Shown here: positions 34,540 to 46,395 of the stretch, piece by piece
Numbering within the stretch: position 1 is the first letter of the stretch
Layout of the letters: each line of letters opens with the position of its first letter
Made by a program: the position numbers and the translations under genes
Notes under the pieces: generated by a model
The model's database searches: none
What the model saw: the letters and a program-made list of their open reading frames with translations, nothing else
Told to the model about the DNA's origin: nothing
DNA from: Calliphora vicina
Taxonomy: Eukaryota > Arthropoda > Insecta > Diptera > Calliphoridae
Direction of reading: 5' to 3'
DNA: 64,000 nucleotides
Assembly: GCF_958450345.1 (NCBI RefSeq)
Contig: NC_088780.1
Coordinates: 161,926,726-161,990,725 of the forward strand

Positions 34540-35521
34540 GATATTATCCGATGTTTCTCAAATTGCAATTGATTTTTAGATGATGAACAACAACAAGAAC
34601 TACCCTACTGTATCTGAATATGTATGTACATAAATATCTATGGATCTGTGTACTTTCTAAAACAAACAAAAGATTACAAAGTCTCTACACTAGAGTAAAC
34701 GCATTAAAATACACATGAATAGAATATTTAATACACACATCCTTACATACATATTTACATGTGTAAATATTACATTTCTACACTTGTACATGTGTATGTA
34801 TTTGTTTGTGCAATGTTTCTAATACAATTACACGAAAGATAACTTTATAGACAGTAAAGGAGTAGTCCATAAACATCTAATCTTTTCCAACAGTGCGGTA
34901 CACAAAATTAGTGCCTATAAACCATTTTTTTTATTACTATTTACACAAGTACATGCTGTAAAACAGATTTTAAGTCGATAATAAATTAAAAATCCAAGTA
35001 AGATAATAAATTTATAGAAAAAGGGTTGACAACTTTATAGATAGCAAATTCCAAAAGCACTCCATACGGTATTTATTCGTAATGTGACCATATACATATC
35101 AAGCTGTTGACGGTGTTATTCATATTTTAAAATTTCTATTCCACTGCAATGTATTTGAATTCGCCGCCATTCGTACAGTAAATTGTGGCCAACCAAAAGC
35201 AAAAACCAAAACAAATCGGTGTTTATAGCAAACAAATATCAGGAAAAAATAACAAAAGAATAGCAGAACTAAAATATTATGAGAAAAGCTGAAAATAGCA
35301 ACCAAAATCAAAATGTTTATTTTTTAACTTTTAAAATTCTCATGTAATGATCTATATTTTTTAACACAAATTGTAACAATAATATGTACTTTTTATCACA
35401 TAATTGCAAAAATGAAGAAAAATTTTTCAAATAAAAGGAAAATATACAAAAAATATGTAAAAGGAACAAAAAATGTAAAACAAAAAAAAATAAAATTGTT
35501 TCTTGTCTGGTAATAACTTAT
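34540..35521. other. A/T-rich stretch, no recognisable gene
   Basis: Contains TACAT/ATGTA-rich sequence near 34735-34805. The frames around 35120-35311 are low-complexity. Confidence 0.5.
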
Positions 35522-36982
35522 TTAAGCTACGTTTCCGCATACACCGTAATCGGCACCAAAAACAAGATTCCATACATTTGCAACGAATGTTCCAAAAATC
35601 GGCAATGAAAATTGGGAACGAAACGGCACCGATCAGTAACGAAAAAACTGTCATTTGGGGCCGGAACGTAAATAACTACAAGTAAGTTGTTTTCGGTGCT
35701 GAATAAAAAAAAATATATTTTCTTTATTGGAAGAGGAAAAACTAATAGATTTTGTCAAAAATAATGAAATTCTATTTAATGTGCGACATCCAAAATTAAA
35801 AAATAATTTCGTTTCTGTTTTATGCCGCAACTAGGGTTTTTAATTTCCCGACCTTTTTTGATTCCCGGGAATCGGTAAAATTTTTCTCTACATTCCCGGG
35901 TACCCGGCTATTCCCGAAATATATAATAATACTGTAAACTATGGATATTATAGCAAAATTTCATATACAAACTTAGTGTTATAATCATTATTTATAGAAC
36001 TTCGTAGTAATCAATTCAATTTGAGCTTAATTCACTAAAATCTTAATCCGTAATTAAAAAATGTCAGCCTTTCATTTCATAAATCCATTCCCAATATCTA
36101 ATTCTTTAGTTTCCTTCAAAGGCTTTATTTAAATTGAATTAATTAAGTTAATTAATAACAGAATTTATTCAAACTTTGAATGATTAAATTTTTGTTGATT
36201 CAAATCTACTACAAATTGAGTTAAAATGTTTTTTTCTTCATTCAGTTTTATTTAACTTTTCAAAATGAATTAAAAAAAAAATTCATAATCCTTTTAGTAA
36301 AAGGAATGAATTCAATACATTTAACTGAATAGTTAAGAGATAAAATTTATGTTTATATCGATAATTTCCAAATTATTGGATTCAAAGGTGAATTTTTATA
36401 ATACATCTGCAAAACACACATAAAGCTGAGATTGTTACCAAGGACTATTGCTGTGTTTCCTTTCAAGTCCAAAATCAATTCTATACTTCAAATCACCAAA
36501 TGGTGTGCCGCTATCAAAAGTAGGGGACTTTTTTCTACTAGAGGTTTGTGGTATAATTCACACTGGTCCATCTTGACATTGAAGATTATTCACCTTTATT
36601 TCTAGATCGTGCAGCTTTCCATATGCTTTTTTAAATGTTCATTCGAAAAACCCCAAATAAATAATAATTATAAATGGTCTATTGTTGCCGAGATATAAAC
36701 GAAAAATTGTAAAAAATAAACTTTTCACTTTTTTTAAAAAAAAAAATAGAGTTCTAACATGTTTTCTTTGTAGTTTCGTCAGTTTTTAATACCCGGGAAT
36801 CCCGACTAAAAATCCCGGGAATTGGCCAAATTCCCGGGAAATTTGTCCCGGGAATTCCCGGGATAAAAACCCTAGCCGCAACGCACCCAACTGAAACGAA
36901 AATAATTCAGAAACGAGACGGTGACTCAGTTTCAGTTTTCGTTGTCGGCGCCGATTACGGTGTATGCGGAAACCCAGCTTTA
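35522..36982. mobile_element. Candidate Harbinger-type MITE hosting a hAT-like element
   Basis: Inverted ends from 35525 (AGCTACGTTTCCGCATACAC) and to 36979 (complement AGCTGGGTTTCCGCATACAC) share at least 25 positions through CGTAATCGGC. TTA flanks both sides (35522-35524, 36980-36982), matching the TWA target of PIF/Harbinger elements. The body outside the inserted hAT-like P2 is about 410 bases and non-coding. Confidence 0.7.
35824..36882. mobile_element. hAT-like MITE P2 with TTCCCGGGAA motif arrays
   Basis: Element 35832-36874, inverted relative to P1. Ends TAGGGTTTTTA and TAAAAACCCTA lie within perfect 8-base duplications GCCGCAAC (35824-35831, 36875-36882). CCCGGGAA units lie at 35850-35915 and 36785-36865. 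It is longer than P1 (1,043 against 784 bases) with a diverged A/T-rich core. Confidence 0.92.
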
Positions 36983-37027
36983 GTAAGTGAACATGGTAAA
37001 TAAATCATTATATTTGTAAGAACTGCT

Positions 37028-38184
37028 GATATTTTGAGGCCTTGAACGAATCGAGCCAATATCGTATACTCGGTTCCAAAGTTAAGTGTATCCCAGAGAG
37101 AGCGTTCTCCATCGATCTAAACAAATAGTTGACGGACGGGCACGTTCTGGACTATAAAGTGGGTGAGGCAATACTTCTGAACCACTTCATTTTAAATACT
37201 TATTAACAGGTATGCACCATGTGTTCGAGCGCTTCCAACGAATCAGTTGCTGGTAGGCCGAGCTTTACAAACGATCTCTTACGCTTCGGGTTATCGTAAT
37301 GCACAGATAGAAAAACCGTCATAACGCTGATGTATTTTGACATCAGTTCTATGTCAGTGTCTTCGTTTTTGACCCCATGACACTTTTCATCATTGTAATG
37401 TCAGCCTTTACATCAATTGACAAAATTGTCATCAATGTGATGACATATCGTCATCACTGAAATGACTATTCGGAGTCAGTTTAATAAAAAAAAAATGTCA
37501 TCAGTGCGATGACATAGTAACATCGGAGGAATGACTCTTCGGGCTCAATTTGATGACAAACTGTCATCAATGCACCATTGGCATTAAAGAAATACACAAA
37601 ATGTGTCATCAAACTGATGTCACTGAAATCATTGCATAGATGACACACAAAATATGACAAAATTTTATGATGACGTTCGTCATTGTATTGATGTTTCTTT
37701 TCGTTTCATTGATGCCATTTGTCATAACATTGATGTCAAAATTCTGATGATAGGGCATCATTAATATGAAGATGCATTTTTCTATGAGTGTGGCTCCATT
37801 TTCCATCGCAATTTATAATAATATTATATTATATATTTATAATAATTCGTATGGTACCCGATTTATGGGCTTTTGTATGAATTCTGCTGCTCGCAAAAAT
37901 TTTGAAATTGCTGATTAAGTTACTTCAAATGATTTTGCAAGTTTTTGTTAAGTTTGACAACAATCTTCATGGACTAATGCCTCCAATTCTTGGGTTTCAA
38001 ACTTTTTTGGCTGACCGTGTCAATTTCTCAGTTTTCGAACCACACAAACCAATTATCGCACGTTGAAATCGGTGAAACATATTTACCTTAAGCTTCGGTA
38101 AGCAATGGGTGTGATTCAGCGGCACTTTTTTTCAAATTAAAGAAGTAAAGCAAAACTTCCCGCATATGACGTATTTTCAAGTCA
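37028..38184 (-). mobile_element. Mariner copy e, carrying foldback element S
   Basis: Left-truncated mariner starting at the ATTTTGAGGCC block. It continues through CATCGATCTAAACAAATAG and the GGGTTATCGTAATG block, where element S (37302-37790) is inserted. It resumes at CTCCATTTTCCATCGC and ends TATTTTCAAGTCA at 38184. No open transposase frame remains. Confidence 0.75.
37302..37790. mobile_element. Foldback element S (GTCATCA/TGATGAC motif family)
   Basis: Ends CACAGATAGAAAAA and TTTTTCTATGAGTG are inverted (12 of 14). The 489-base body is made almost entirely of the self-complementary unit TGTCATCANTGNGATGACA in varied spacing. TG lies at both flanks. Mariner sequence is continuous on either side. 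The termini resemble those of the GGTTAC foldback family (CACGCAGAGAAAAA). Confidence 0.8.
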
Positions 38185-39665
38185 CAAAGAAATAATTAGT
38201 AAAAATACCAATCGAGATATCTAGTCTTCAAAAATATTACAAAGATAATGAAAGTTTGGCAACGACAGTTTTTATTTTTCCAGCTAAATCATACATAGCG
38301 ACGAAGCACTTTTTCATGACTTTGTTGGGGTTCAGAGAACACTATTTTGAATTGGAGGCATAGTTGGTCCATACTTCTGCGAAAATCAGGCTGGTCAAGC
38401 AGTGACTGTTACCAGTACTCAACATCACCGCATGTTTATTTTGAACTCTTTGTGGAGAGTTTTGTTTGGGCGTGGTCGGCACTCATATATAGCCACTTGG
38501 GGCTAATATTCGCCAAGAACATGAGCAAAACTTTGTAAAATAATTAAAAGAGCAACTAATTAGAGAGTATACTTGTACAACACATTTACTAATGAGACAT
38601 GTTTTTGTGCCGACCACTGGTGTGAACCAATTTTCATCAAACAAACACGAACATTAATCGGCATTTTACATAAACATAATGCAAACGATAACACACATTT
38701 TACTCAGTAGTACGCTTGGCCGTAATCTTCTATTTCTGGCTTAATTAATTTATAAAAAGCAAAAAAAGCCATCAAACTAACAATTAAGTACCATAAGTCT
38801 CCGTTTTATGGTTGACTTGTATCGCGTTTGAGATATTAAGTGCTAAAATTTATGTTACAAAGATCATTGTGGAAAACGAAAATGTAATATTAAATCCCCT
38901 ATCACTTCACTCAGAAAAAATTATCATAACTTGATGTTCAAAAATTAAAAATTTAAAAAGTACTATATTCCCGCTTCGTTGAACTTTCAGGATCAATTTC
39001 GGCAAAAGTTTATGTTACCAAGGATTAATTTAAATTGTTCAAATCTGTGTTCATTTGCCTAAGAAAAGTCAAGCTTTTAAACCGATAATAATCTCTTTAA
39101 ACTAGTTATTTATTTATATGAGGGGATCCTACAGTCAAAATCTTGTGTCACTACAACTGAATGTAAATGGCCACAAACTCTATACTGTGTTTTTGCAGTT
39201 TGCTTTGATAATTTCTAATTGCTCTTTGTTAGCTGTAACATTATCAACTGGCAGAAATCAATTGAATATCTATGGAATTCCATTAAAAATATATTGCTAT
39301 ATCTACTGAATTTCATAAACTTCCAATTAGTTTATGCATCATTGATTTACAGATGTTCATTTTATCTATTCTTATAATTGAAAATTAGTTTTGCTACACC
39401 AACGTTTAAAGCCTCAATGATTTATTAGCCATTGTTACCATTATCTCAGTTGAAATATTTTCAATTATTTAATTAAAATTTATAGAATAGAGCTACAATT
39501 AAGAAATTTTAATGTACAATTGGTTGGCGCTTTATTCATGTACTATTTGTTTTAATTTACAAATTTAATAAAGATTAATTGTATATTAACAATTGCAGAG
39601 ATAAGTTAATGCAAATTGAAAATTAACCCATTAATGGAATCTACATAACTATATATACATATATC
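38185..39665. other. Stretch with a decayed transposase fragment
   Basis: 38350-38440 on the plus strand reads GGIVGPYFCENQAGQAVTV, which matches the segment before the second catalytic residue of IS630/Tc1-type transposases (usual form GGIIGPYFFEN-x-x-G-x-x-V-T-V). No flanking domains are kept. The remaining 1.2 kb is A/T rich with nothing recognised. Confidence 0.55.
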
Positions 39666-39838
39666 TGTGGACTTTTGACATAACAACTTAAGTGGAATTT
39701 TAAAATTTTTCAGGAGAGCGTAAAAACTGTTGAATTAATTGATAATTATTTTCTTATTTGTCCTAATAAAATAGTTATTTTTATGCTCTCCTGAACAATT
39801 TGAAAATTCCACTTAAATTGTTTTGTCAAAAGTCCACA
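39666..39838. mobile_element. 173-bp MITE with 63-bp inverted repeats
   Basis: Left end TGTGGACTTTTGACA and right end TGTCAAAAGTCCACA. Homology between the arms continues for about 63 bases (AGTGGAATTTT, CAGGAGAGC) with few mismatches. Only about 45 bases lie between the arms, so the transcript would form one long hairpin. The flanks are A/T rich and the duplication cannot be set. Confidence 0.85.
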
Positions 39839-40681
39839 AATATAATGAATAACATTTAGGATATTAAAAAAAAAAACTGGAATTTAATTTATAAATGAAT
39901 TAATTGAACCAATCAAGGGAAACTTGTTAATTGAAGACAAATTCTCTATTTTAAAACAAGAAAACAATATGAGATAATGCAATCATTTCTTAAAATAGTC
40001 AATAACTTTCATGTGTTTAAAAAGAAACTTTATTACACTTTTACATCTTTAGTAAATGTAAATTATAACATTCTTCCTATGTTTCCTATAAATCTCTAAC
40101 CGCCCACAATGGTTCAATAACAATTGGCCATTTGAAATGGGTCGTTCTACAACAATCTATCTCTACATATGTTTGAATATGCAACAGAACAAAAGAAGCA
40201 AATAAATTGTTCACTTTTTTCGTTTTTCAATTTGGATTTTTGTTTTCTTTTTTTTGCTGTTCATTTGTTTCGAGTTCAGTTTTATGTCAAATGATTTACT
40301 TATTTTGTGGTAACTCTTTTATCCCCATTTTTATTTTTCAATTGAATCTCATTGTGTAGCGGCATTAAATAAATTCATGCATTCATACGTACGTATGAGA
40401 ACAACTTATGTTTGTTGGCGAACAACTCCAATAGAATACAAAAGGAGCTGCTGTGTTACGTCATAACCATGCAACAGACTAAGGACTGAGGACAATTAAA
40501 CTACATAGTTAAGAGTTTGTATCCCTATAAAATGGGGTTTCCTCGTCCAAATAAGGCAATCACAAATCCGAAAGTCACACACAAAATCTCAATTTTAACA
40601 GAATATTATCCATATTTTTACCTTTGGAAAAGAAAATTTCCAGAAAAGTGATTATTTCCTCCGACAATTCGGAATTTTGAT

Positions 40682-41159
40682 TTACTCTCTGAGGTAAAGT
40701 TGTAGCCCTTGTCATAAAGAACAAAAATTGTGAACATATAAAATCAAAAAAACTTCATCTTCAAGACAAAAACAAAATCGAAATAAATATAGAAATATAT
40801 TAGTTTAAAGCTGCCTAAAAGTATGCTTTAGATTATAATAATTTAATAGCTTATGGCCCAAAACACTTAATTCCTTTAGAAATTCCTTTATATTGACCTA
40901 CCTAAACGGTGTTAAGAATCATTCCTAGGAAGTTCATATGTTCTAGAAAGTTATTTATTAAGATCTTAGGTATATTTTTGTAGTTGATTGTTTCCTTGAA
41001 TTTTGAACGGTTTGCTACCTATGGTCCCGAACAGGAGAAAAAAGGTAAAAAAATCGAGTTTTTTGCGATTTTGATCTTGAAGATGAAGTTTTTTTTATTT
41101 TAAATGTTTACAATTTTTGATCTTAATGACAAGAGCTATAACTTTGCCTCAGAGAGTAA
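40682..41159. repeat. Inverted repeat, arms about 95 bp
   Basis: 40682-40780 (TTACTCTCTGAGGTAAAGTT...) pairs with 41066-41159 (...AACTTTGCCTCAGAGAGTAA) at about 85 percent. Weaker similarity continues outward past GTGATTATTT and AAATTATCAC. The loop of about 285 bases has no coding frame. Possibly a foldback MITE without clear termini. Confidence 0.7.
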
Positions 41160-41219
41160 ATTAAAATGCCGAACGGTTTTCAAGATATGAGCCTGACAAA
41201 ATTATCACTTTTTTGCAAA

Positions 41220-41770
41220 AATAACACCGGGGGCCCAAATTTTTGGGGGACCAAAAAAAAAGTGCATGACTTTTTATATAATATTCTATTTCTCAGCAGC
41301 CATAATACGATTGATAAAGGATATCTCACATGTAACTAGTATAGTAATCCTTGTATAGCTAAGTAGAAACTGTCATTTTCTACTTTTAAAACTGAGAGAG
41401 AAGTAGCCAAATAACATATTTTACCATTGTTTTGAAAAATTTTAATTGACTCAGTAGTTTGACTGATCTCAGTCCTAGAATACTAGAATCATAGACACAA
41501 ATAACAATACACATAAGTACATACATACATGAAAACATACACAAAATAGAAAATATAGAGAGGGAATCTAGACAAAAAAAAAGGATTTCCTTGTTTAATA
41601 TCACAAAGTTAAACCAACTTGCAAAGCCACACATCATCCGCAGGCATTGTCAAATGTATTACATATATACGACTACATACATATACAGATTAGGTTGGCC
41701 CATATTTGTTCTTATGGGATTTTCGAAGCTCCCAAGGTCTAAAATCTGTTTAAACCAAATGCTGAAAATT
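41220..41770. other. A/T-rich stretch, no recognisable gene
   Basis: Frames at 41386-41637 and 41591-41953 overlap poly-A and mariner-derived sequence and are not convincing. Nothing else is seen. Confidence 0.5.
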
Positions 41771-42075
41771 TTGGAAAATTCATCGCAAGTAATGATTCCA
41801 TGCAAAACTTATTTTCATTTACAGCGTTCAAGCATCATTTCAGACATGAAAAATCGTATTTCAAGGTCTCTCGGCTTCAATTTGTATGTTATCCAATTTC
41901 CTTTCTTTTGTATGAATCCAGCTGCTCGCAAACGTTTTGGAATTAATGATTGAGTAGCTTCAGCGGCAGTTTTTATTTCAATTTAAAGAAGTAGAGCAAA
42001 ACTTCTCGCATTTGATGCTTTGTTGGCATAAAATTCGACATTTACACTATAATGTTCAGTAACTATGTAAGTGAG
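41771..42075 (-). mobile_element. Mariner copy f, central and 3' fragment
   Basis: Blocks TTCATCGCAAGTAATGATTC, TTCAAGGTCTCTCGGCTTCA and CTGCTCGCAAACGTTTTG match copies c, d and g. It then jumps to the terminal region CAGCGGCAGTTTTTATT and AAACTTCTCGCAT, missing about 150 bases. Truncated on the left. Confidence 0.75.
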
Positions 42076-43064
42076 AATAAATAACACGTTTTTTTTGATG
42101 AAGAAAAATATCTGACCTTAGGAATATCAGTAATCCATAAAGTTCAAAATAAGAGCCATCCTTATACAAATACAAATGTGAATATAAACCCTGCAGTTTT
42201 TTAAGGTGGCAATTGTTAACATTTTACTAGGTATATTTCTGGTTTATTGCCACACATAAGCCACCAACCAAAAATTTCACTCCATATAAAATAGTAATGC
42301 AGATACGCCAGTCCAAAAAAAAGAAAAACTCTAATGAAAATTTTAATAATGTTTAAAATTCTCCCACTGAAACCGTACAAAAAGACTTGCTAGTAGTGGA
42401 ATGCTAAGTAACTATCAGTGATTTTAAATAGCTAAGAAATTCGTTAATTCGACTCCAGTACTATGAACTGCAGGGATTATATAACAATACAGATTTGTTT
42501 AAATATTTATATCAGCATGAGAGTGTGTTTAAACAGAAATAAATTATAAATATAAAAGCAGTACGACAATATTAGAGCAAGAAATTGTAGTATAAATGTG
42601 GGAGTACATCCGAGTACTACTTCTAAAACTGCTATGAATTTAGATACTGCTACACTAGCAAGTCATGTTTTATGTAGTAAGTGTTGTTGAATTAACATTC
42701 TTTTAAAGATTCCATAAACTTTGCTGGAGAAGAAAACTAGGTGAGCGATAGCAAATGGGACAATATTAATATTTTGGTACAATTGTAACCAAAATGTACT
42801 CGAAGTACCCAAGAAAAACCTAAGTTATAATTTTAAAATCAATGGAACTTGACATTACCTGGTATCAATACTAAACAATTACTTTGTAATGCCTACAGTA
42901 ATTGAAATTCCTAAAAATCTATCTAGAAAAATAACATCATCAAAATCCATTTGCAAATGCGTATTAAAATAAATCGTTGATAGTTAGGGAAGTAAATTGT
43001 ATTTATTTGAAATACTGTGCACTATTTACAGGACAGCATTTAACGATTACGAAAACAACTAAAA
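42076..43064. other. Non-repetitive A/T-rich stretch
   Basis: No coding frame over 60 codons and no repeat shared with the rest of the window. Confidence 0.5.
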
Positions 43065-43724
43065 CAAGTAAGAAATAATACCCTACACTAAGTAAAATTT
43101 CAATAATATATATTTTTGAGTGATTTTCGGAAGTGGGCCTTACATGGGAGCTATGACCAATTATGGACCGATCACCATGAAATTAGGTCGTGTGATTTAT
43201 GTCTATATGAAAGTTAACTATGACGAATTTTGTGTGTGTGCGATTTAGGCACTTTAAAGTGATTTTCGGAAGCGGGTCTATATGGGAGCTATGACTAATT
43301 ATGGACCGATCGTAACAAAATTTGGTGACATGAATTTTGTGTATATAAAACTTATTTGGAGCGGAATTTGTGGAGATACATTTATAAATTAAACATTTAT
43401 GACCGATAAAATCCAATTTCGGAAGGACATTTGTATGGGAGCTAGGTGAAATAATGGACCGATTTCAGCCAGTTTCAATAGGCTTCGTCCTTGGGCCAAA
43501 GTACCAAATTTGATCGAAATATCTTCAAAATTGCGACCTGTACTCTGCGCACAAGGTTTACATGGACAGCCAACCGACCAGCCAGACGGACGGACGGACA
43601 TCGTTCAATCGACTCATAAGTCGATCGGTATACTTTAAAGTGGGTGTTAGACTAATATTTTTTGGGGTTACAAACATCTGCACAAACGCATTATACCCTC
43701 CCCACTATGGTGGTGTAGGGTATA
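43065..43724 (-). mobile_element. DINE-1/Helentron-like element A3, 3' hairpin missing
   Basis: Full-length A-family copy in reverse: CAAGTAAG at 43065 to GGGTATA at 43724. It contains the tandem blocks ATGGACCGATCACCATGAA and GGACCGATCGTAACAAA, and GTTTACATGGACAGCC. The terminal hairpin present in A4 and A5 is absent: CAAGTAAGA runs straight into AATAATACCCTACAC. Confidence 0.85.
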
Positions 43725-44417
43725 AAAATGTTGAAAAATAATTTCAATTATTGAATCTGATATGTTCAAGTACTAACAATTGCAATCTAAAAAGTACATT
43801 TTCACAAATTCCATTTTGGTACCATTTGCAATTAACAATGCCACATCTCTGCTATAAATTATACACAACTCCAGCAACATGTAATTATAATAAATAGATC
43901 TTAATGTGAACGAATGTTGAATGTTCATTTATATTTATAAAATAATTAAGAGGAATTATAATGTTGATGATGATTATGATGCTGTTGATTAGCTCAAGTT
44001 AAGTGTCGGCTGAATGTGTTCGCCAATAGGATTATGACACCTCATGAATCCTGCACATGAATCCTTAAACAATGCCACCTACAACACACACTCAACTATA
44101 TATGAATCTATAGCAAGATAACGATGATTCATAAGACAACATTGTAGTGCAGAAATTATTAATAGGAAACTAGCTGAAGAAGAAAAGCTAAATGAGAAAT
44201 TGGGATATTAGAAATGCATGACTAGAGTAGGTTGTGATTATGTCAGAAACTTAATAAGTTTATAAGTAGATATATGTAGGTGAAACTTAAGGAGAATACA
44301 AGAATATTAAAAATATATTTTAAATATATTAAAATTGTAGCTATAGCAACATATGGCAAATAATTTTCTTAAGACTGTAACTGGCAAAATGAAATTAATA
44401 TACATATTTAATTACTA

Positions 44418-44725
44418 CACTAGAGAAAAATATGTACTTGTACATGGTTACACTGTAATAATTTCTATATGATTAAATGTTTTGTTTAACAATATTATGG
44501 TCACTGTAATGATTTCTATGATTGCCACAATCATAATATCTTGCACTTTGTAGTAATTGTAATAATTAAGTACAAATTGTTTAGCAATCATATATATGAT
44601 TGCAGCAATCATGAGAATCGTAATTGTAACATGTTATGGTTACCGCAATCATATAAATAATTACAGCGACCATAAAATTGTTAAACACAAACTGTTAATC
44701 ATGTAGAAATGATTGTGGTGTTCAC
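44418..44725. mobile_element. Foldback element Q5 (GGTTAC motif family), diverged
   Basis: Left end CACTAGAGAAAAATATG, preceded by TA, is a diverged form of CACGCAGAGAAAAAATATA. The body has inverted units such as ATTGCCACAATCATAAT, GATTGCAGCAATCATG and GGTTACCGCAATCAT. The right terminus is not found and the limit is approximate. Confidence 0.6.
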
Positions 44726-44774
44726 ATACAATACATTGAACAGATCGAAAAATATTAATTAAAAACGTTTATTG

Positions 44775-46395
44775 AAAATCACCAGGGCAAGGATTTCTAT
44801 GCAAATGCATGTTTGTAGTCAGTAACACAAAATCACTTTTGACAATTTATCTTTCCAAATCGAAGAATTTGCAATAAAATAACATCGATTTGTTGCTGCA
44901 TATTTTAGCATATGTTGTTATAAATGCATATTTTGCATATTTTTCTTTTAAATGCATATATGGAGCATATTTTTCCATTTTATTGCATATTTAATTTTCT
45001 CTTGGATATACATATTTTTATATCAGTGTACACTGTAAATTAGACCGTACCTAAAAAAAGTTACCGTACACCCTCTAATATAATGTATTTCTGCAAGACA
45101 GTTACGAACAATTTTTTTTTTTGCCGAACTTAGGGTCGCCTTTTTACATTTTTCGTTATATCTTTGCCATTTACAGTCGGATCTTAAAATATGATATATC
45201 AATAGTTTTGTCTCGGGAAGACCAAAGTTTTTCTCTAAGGGCCATATACCATATATCCACCAGATATTTCTTTCTACCACCCTAATGTACAACCCTAATG
45301 TCAGAAAATTAATGCTTGCAAGAAATCATTAAACTTTTGCTAACGAAGTAATTCGATAACACCTGCAGAACGGTCTGCATTTACCGTCGGATGTATACAT
45401 ATGATGTAACGAAATCGTGTCGTTTGTCAAAGATAATTCGACAAAATTTGGTACAATCCTTTCTATTGCCCCAAGGACGAAATCTGTTGAATATGGTTAG
45501 AATCGGTCCATTATAGTTATTTACGATTAGTTTAATTTATATTTATACCCTACACCACCATATTGAGGAGGGTATTATGCGTTTGTGCAGATGTTTGTAA
45601 CGCACAAAAATATTAGTCTAACACCCACCTTAAAGTATACCGATCGACTTAGAATCACTTTCTGAGTCGATTAAGCGATGTCCGTCCGTCCGTCTGGTTG
45701 GCTGGCTGGCTGGCTGGCTGTCCATGTAAACCTTGTGCGCAGAGTACAGGTCGCAATTTTGAAGATATTTCGATCAAATTTGGTACATATTCTTTTTTCG
45801 GTTCAAGGACCAAGCCTATTGAAAATGGTCCTGAAAACGTCCTAAATGTTTAATTTATAAATGTATCTCCACAAATTGCGCTCCAAATAAGTTTTATATA
45901 TACAAAATTCATGTCACCAAATTTTGTTACGATCGGTCCATAATTAGTCATAGCTCCCATATAGACCCGCTTCCGAAAATCACTTTAACGTGCATAAATC
46001 GCTTAAAAATGTTGGTATACTCACAAAATTCATCATAGTAAACTTTCATATAGACATAAATCACACGACCTAATTTCATGGTGATCGGTCCATAATTGGT
46101 CATAGCCCTAATATAAGGCCCACTTCTGAAAATCACACAAAAATATAAATTATTTAAATTTTAAAAGAAATATGTTTTTGCTCTTTTACTTAGTGTAGGA
46201 TATTATATTGTCGGGCTTGACCGACCATACTTTCTTACTTGTTTTCTTTTATTAATAAATATATTTCAAATAAAAAACTTGTTTTTATTGCACATTTTTG
46301 TAATTTTTAGTGCATATTTTCTCTCTTTATAGTGCATATTATAAGCGAATATTTTTAATTTTTTAGTGTATGAAAATCCTTGCCTTGAAAATCAC
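44775..46395. mobile_element. hAT-like element U with GCATATTT motif arrays
   Basis: Element 44783-46387 with ends CAGGGCAAGGATTT and complement CAAGGCAAGGATTT, inside perfect 8-base duplications AAAATCAC (44775-44782, 46388-46395). CAGGG is a common hAT terminus. Subterminal arrays of GCATATTT and ATGCAT-type units lie at about 44895-44995 and 46285-46350. It hosts DINE-like A4. The minus frame at 45023-45292 (89 codons) lies within it; it resembles no transposase I know and may be chance. Confidence 0.85.
45544..46241 (+). mobile_element. DINE-1/Helentron-like element A4, nested in U
   Basis: Starts TATACCCTACACCACCATAT and ends with the hairpin TGTCGGG-CTTGA-CCGACCA, 14 bases, then TTACTTG at 46241 followed by a T run. 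Contains a GGCTG tetranucleotide-like run (45698-45722). Complete by comparison with A5. Confidence 0.88.
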
